From NCBI RefSeq assembly GCF_900452865.1, contig NZ_UGOZ01000001.1, positions 124,001 to 188,000 on the forward strand: 64,000 nt of DNA. The letters are read 5' to 3'. Position numbers and translations under genes: made by a program. The DNA is from Legionella taurinensis. Lineage in GTDB: Bacteria; Pseudomonadota; Gammaproteobacteria; Legionellales; Legionellaceae. The notes below the pieces were generated by a model. The model saw nothing but the letters and a program-made list of their open reading frames with translations, was not told the origin of the DNA and did not search any database. Below are positions 60,967-64,000 of this stretch, in pieces (within the stretch, counting starts at the first letter, position 1; each line of letters starts with the position of its first letter).

Positions 60967-61704
60967 TTATTTAAAGCGCAGGGTGTTGAACAGACATCGT
61001 GCCCCTAAATAAACACGGTGCGAAGTTGACAGCAGCGGTTTATTGTCAGGCCAGAATTCCTCAGCATTGATGCGGTAGATAAGTCCGTGAGCATTATGCC
61101 AGTTCCAATTGGATGCGGATCCGATGCGCATGCGGTAAGGGTAATGCCTTTTAACGAGACGGTTGACGCGGCTATTCATGCTGCCATAAGGGTAGATGAA
61201 GGTGTCTGGTGTGTAACCGGTTTGTTGCTGAAGCCGGTGTTTGGCGGCAACCACCTCGGTTTCAAGGCAGATGTCTTCGGCTGTCAAATGCTGATGGGTC
61301 ATGCCGTGGACTGCCGGTATAACCAGGCCGGAGGAAACCATCTCGTTAATTTCTTTCCAGGTACACAAAGTGGCATGGCTTTGATAAGACGCCATGGCCT
61401 CTGCATAAGGCACGCCAAGACGGGTTGCGTCATCGAGTGTCGTGTCTTCCAGAATAAGGCCTACTGGAATAGCCAGCACCGCTTTGATTTGGTACTGTTT
61501 CAGCAAAGGGAACACGTCGCGGTAAAAATCATAATAGGCATCGTCAAAGGTCAGGCAAAGGTTGACTCGCTGCCTGTCCAGTGGATCTCCGGGAATCACA
61601 ACCGGGTATTGTCCAACCAATTGCTTTAAATGCTGCTGGAAAGACTGGACGCGACCTGGCAGTGAAGGATCTGAAACACGATGGTACATTAAAACAACTA
61701 GCAT
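60967..61704 (-). CDS. Polysaccharide deacetylase-family (NodB-like) protein
   Basis: The 245 residues follow the NodB layout: VLMYHRVSDPSLPG at the start, MT1 LCLTFDDAYYDFYRD with the base Asp and metal Asp, and MT2 HGMTHQHLTAED with the metal His pair. No signal peptide is visible, so a cytoplasmic or membrane-face role is likely. It overlaps the O-antigen ligase gene by 7 bp, suggesting a shared role in lipopolysaccharide or surface glycan modification. Confidence 0.9.
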   Translation of the reverse strand: MLVVLMYHRVSDPSLPGRVQSFQQHLKQLVGQYPVVIPGDPLDRQRVNLCLTFDDAYYDFYRDVFPLLKQYQIKAVLAIPVGLILEDTTLDDATRLGVPYAEAMASYQSHATLCTWKEINEMVSSGLVIPAVHGMTHQHLTAEDICLETEVVAAKHRLQQQTGYTPDTFIYPYGSMNSRVNRLVKRHYPYRMRIGSASNWNWHNAHGLIYRINAEEFWPDNKPLLSTSHRVYLGARCLFNTLRFK

Positions 61705-62933
61705 GCCGTACTACCTGAAACAACTGAATTTTCGCAGGGAGAAGGTTTTTTTTCCAGAGACTCGCCCAAGGCAAGGGCTGCAAAAAAGACCAAAAAATCC
61801 CCGGTATTGGAAAATAACAGGAAAGAGTCCGACAGGTTGGCGACGAGGAAGCTGCAAAGCAAGGCGATCATCATCGGCCGCATGTCCTTTAAGCGTTGGC
61901 TGGCGTGAAAAAAGGCCAGGAAAAAGTAAAATAACACAGCAAGGCCAATGACGCCGTATTCTGCCGCCATCAGCCAATACTGATTATGCGGATCCAGCAG
62001 GTTTTTCCCCCAGGCAGGAATGGGCTGCTCCTGACGGTAACTGTAAGTAAACCCGGCTGTGCCTGTGCCCCAGATCGGATGGGCTAAAAATAATTTTTTG
62101 GCGTACTGGTGAAATTGAAGCCTGAAACCAACAGAGGTATTTTTATTATTCCCTTCCTGGTAATTCTGCACATCATGAACCATGGCTTTAAAGCCCGTGT
62201 TAAGTGCCATGCTGTGGTAGGCTACCAGCAGGGCGAAAGGTAAAATAATAATGAAATACAAGGGTATTTTACGTGTCGGGATGCGTTGCCATAAAAACAG
62301 GACCAGTAAGACGGAGTAAATCACATAGCCTGTTCGGCCGGTATTAATAAACAGGGTTTGATAACTGAACAGCAGGGCCAACAGGCTGTAACTTAAACGC
62401 AGCGCAGTGTTTTCATTGCTCAAGGCGAGATTGGCACTTAAAAAAGCGGCAAAAGCCATGTAAAACCCTGTCACAATGTGGTTATGAAACACCGCCCCGG
62501 GATCATTGACCGGATTCATGGTTACCCAGCCTAAGGCTTTGAAAAAGGAAATAAACAAGGTAAGGGTCATTGCCGCAAGGAATGCGTGAATCCCGAGCCA
62601 ACGAAGGCGCTCATTCTGAAAAGCAAGGGCGATTAAGGGGATAAATAAAAATTTGGAATACTTGTTGATGAAAATCAACTTGCTTTTTAAGTCAGCTATG
62701 CCGGTGAACGCGCCTAGAAGGACTAAGGCAAACAGGAGGACGATGCCATAAAACCAGGGTTCGCCGATGATTTTGGTCAGTTGCCGGCGTATGTCGGGGC
62801 TTAACAGGGCGACGACGAGGCCGCTGATTAACGCGATGGATTTTAAGGTCATGCTAAGCGGCAGGGTAAAAATACTCAAAACAAACAAAAGCGCAGCAAT
62901 ACGTTGCAAATGAACTTGTTTGAAATCGAACAC
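61698..62933 (-). CDS. O-antigen ligase-family (WaaL/Wzy_C) membrane protein
   Basis: 411 residues with about 11 membrane helices and one large periplasmic loop. The Wzy_C signature is clear: a loop ending FRLQFHQYAKKLFLAHPIWG, then GTGTAGFTYSY and DPHNQYWLMAAEYGVIGL. The family includes WaaL ligases, Wzy polymerases and related glycosyltransferases; the presence of the full loop supports ligase but cannot exclude polymerase. Coupled to the deacetylase gene. Confidence 0.88.
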   Translation of the reverse strand: MFDFKQVHLQRIAALLFVLSIFTLPLSMTLKSIALISGLVVALLSPDIRRQLTKIIGEPWFYGIVLLFALVLLGAFTGIADLKSKLIFINKYSKFLFIPLIALAFQNERLRWLGIHAFLAAMTLTLFISFFKALGWVTMNPVNDPGAVFHNHIVTGFYMAFAAFLSANLALSNENTALRLSYSLLALLFSYQTLFINTGRTGYVIYSVLLVLFLWQRIPTRKIPLYFIIILPFALLVAYHSMALNTGFKAMVHDVQNYQEGNNKNTSVGFRLQFHQYAKKLFLAHPIWGTGTAGFTYSYRQEQPIPAWGKNLLDPHNQYWLMAAEYGVIGLAVLFYFFLAFFHASQRLKDMRPMMIALLCSFLVANLSDSFLLFSNTGDFLVFFAALALGESLEKKPSPCENSVVSGSTAC

Positions 62934-62955
62934 ACACCACCTTTACACGGTTTAC

Positions 62956-62993
62956 GCTAATCGAAGCGGGATCATACCATAGCTTCGATTAGC
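62956..62993. repeat. 12-bp perfect inverted repeat upstream of the O-antigen ligase gene
   Basis: GCTAATCGAAGC (62956-62967) and GCTTCGATTAGC (62982-62993) with a 14-nt loop, between the pyk stop and the ligase start. No T-run on either side. It could be an operator, an mRNA hairpin limiting readthrough, or a mobile-element scar. Confidence 0.6.
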
Positions 62994-63028
62994 AAAGCGA
63001 ATATGCCGGGCTCAGGCATGAATGCGCA

Positions 63029-64000
63029 TCATAGCTGAACGATTTCCATGCAGTTAGTTCCTCCCGCCTTCCCGATGGTACTGCCGCGGGTCAACAACAC
63101 ATACCCATGGGCTTTAAGCAGGGATTTGTGCTTTAGCTGATTGACGACCCAGGCATTCACTTCCTGGACAGGGATGTTGTGGTAAGGCAAGAGAATAGGA
63201 AAGACATTATTCACCAGGCACAGTTTACCCACGGTGCGTTCATTGGCTGTGACCGCATAAATGGGGACATTGCTGAATTGACGCGACATCCAGATGGCGC
63301 TGGCGCCTGATTCCGTCATGGCAATGATCGCTTTAATGGGGAAGTGATTGGCGGCGTGCATGGTCGCCATGGCAATGGCCTGATCGGCGCGGTGATAATG
63401 GCAGGTTTCTTTGTCCGCTGTGTACAAAAAGGAGGTGTGCTTTTCCGAGCTTAAGCAGATTTTTTCCATCATGGTGACCACCTTGACGGGAAATTTGCCC
63501 GTTGCCGTTTCCGCAGACAACATGACGGCATCGGTACCATCGAGGATGGCATTGGCCACATCCGACACTTCAGCCCTGGTCGGCTGCGGGTGGGTGATCA
63601 TCGATTCCATCATTTGCGTGGCGGTAATTACTACTTTATCGAGCCGTCTGGCCTGCTCAATGATGCGCTTCTGAATGGCCGGCACTTCGGCTGCACCCAC
63701 TTCCACACCCAGGTCGCCGCGTGCCACCATGACGGCATCGGCCGCATTGATGATTTCAGTGAGATTATGCAAGGCTTCGGTGCGTTCAATTTTGGCGATA
63801 ATGGGGACGTCCGGTGCGCCAAAGTCGGCCAATAACTGCCTGGCTTCCTGAATGTCATGCCTGTCTTTGACAAACGACAGCGTCAGGTAATCGATATCAA
63901 TACTGACAGCAATACGCATGTCGTCGCGATCCTTGTCAGTTAAAGCTTTAGCTGCCAGACCGCCGCCGCGGCGGTTTAAACCCTTGTTGTTTTTAAGCAC
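63029..64000 (-). CDS. pyk: Pyruvate kinase, 5' part beyond the window
   Basis: Last step of glycolysis: PEP plus ADP to pyruvate plus ATP. The 323 C-terminal residues are seen; the N-terminus lies beyond 64000. Motifs include KIERTEAL, the VMVARGDLGVEVG segment, QMMESMITHPQPTRAEVSDVANA and ETATGKFPV. The allosteric C-terminal domain is present (about the last 120 residues), ending in GKAGGTNCMEIVQL. The window joins the neighbouring glycolytic gene cluster of Legionella as I remember it (pgk, gap). Confidence 0.95.
   Translation of the reverse strand: MLKNNKGLNRRGGGLAAKALTDKDRDDMRIAVSIDIDYLTLSFVKDRHDIQEARQLLADFGAPDVPIIAKIERTEALHNLTEIINAADAVMVARGDLGVEVGAAEVPAIQKRIIEQARRLDKVVITATQMMESMITHPQPTRAEVSDVANAILDGTDAVMLSAETATGKFPVKVVTMMEKICLSSEKHTSFLYTADKETCHYHRADQAIAMATMHAANHFPIKAIIAMTESGASAIWMSRQFSNVPIYAVTANERTVGKLCLVNNVFPILLPYHNIPVQEVNAWVVNQLKHKSLLKAHGYVLLTRGSTIGKAGGTNCMEIVQL

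Noticed and set aside
61087-61629. 180-residue open frame antisense to the polysaccharide deacetylase gene
   Set aside because: The opposite strand encodes intact NodB motifs; no independent support.
1-64000. tRNA, rRNA, CRISPR arrays or insertion sequences
   Set aside because: Looked for T-loop motifs, tandem spacer-repeat arrays, transposase-like frames and terminal inverted repeats; none was convincing.

Overview
This window looks like the chromosome of a Legionella species, probably not L. pneumophila itself. Three things point there. It has a tandem-GNAT protein resembling the Dot/Icm effector VipF beside fabF/lpxD/polA. It has an IcmL-like periplasmic protein. The gene order (polA-lpxD-fabF-vipF, gcv operon, dsbA-cytochrome c4-engB, acs-mmsB-mmsA-large effector-like gene-dapB-proQ, pyk) matches my memory of the L. 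pneumophila region around lpg0100-lpg0137. Base composition appears more GC-rich than L. pneumophila. Species assignment is inference. I see no rRNA, tRNA, insertion sequence or CRISPR array.

Layout. 0-6 kb: VUT-like membrane protein, glmU, asparaginase ansA and two unrecognised genes with glutamate-rich C-termini. 6-11.4 kb: a tight plus-strand run rppH-ptsP-TSUP transporter-lgt-thyA. 11.4-15.7 kb: YhhN-like membrane protein, a small secreted protein, a secreted GH5 glycosidase and a serine/threonine-type permease. 15.7-24.4 kb: minus-strand fabF-lpxD-polA, VipF-like tandem GNAT, msrA-msrB-TVP38 and a CDP-alcohol phosphatidyltransferase. 24.5-32.2 kb: a hypothetical gene, MFS transporter, photolyase, NCS2 permease, RMD1/DUF155 protein, a small HTH regulator with an apparent operator, and a degenerate EAL-HDOD signalling protein.

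32.3-37 kb: glycine cleavage operon gcvT-gcvH-gcvPA-(YciI)-gcvPB, with a YciI-family gene wedged in by overlaps. 37-40.5 kb: VOC protein, small membrane protein, cytochrome c, TMEM43-like and DUF3592 proteins, IcmL-like protein. 40.5-44.4 kb: a probable unannotated minus-strand small RNA, then a chitin-degradation pair (GH18 chitinase plus AA10 LPMO). 44.8-49.5 kb: NitT/TauT-type ABC transporter without a binding protein, then a ParA/ParB-like pair. 49.5-56 kb: dsbA, cytochrome c4, engB, and a valine-catabolism cluster mmsA-mmsB-acs with a 59-residue gene upstream. 56-59 kb: a 953-residue effector-like protein carrying a CX5R phosphatase P-loop. 59-64 kb: dapB, a YqaE/Pmp3 protein, a ProQ/FinO RNA chaperone, polysaccharide deacetylase plus O-antigen ligase, and a truncated pyruvate kinase.

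Most of the window is core metabolism. The items that best deserve follow-up are the minus-strand small RNA at about 40.6-40.7 kb, the CX5R effector candidate, loss of two exonuclease metal ligands in PolA, the YciI gene inside the gcv operon, and several palindromes overlapping or adjoining good promoters.
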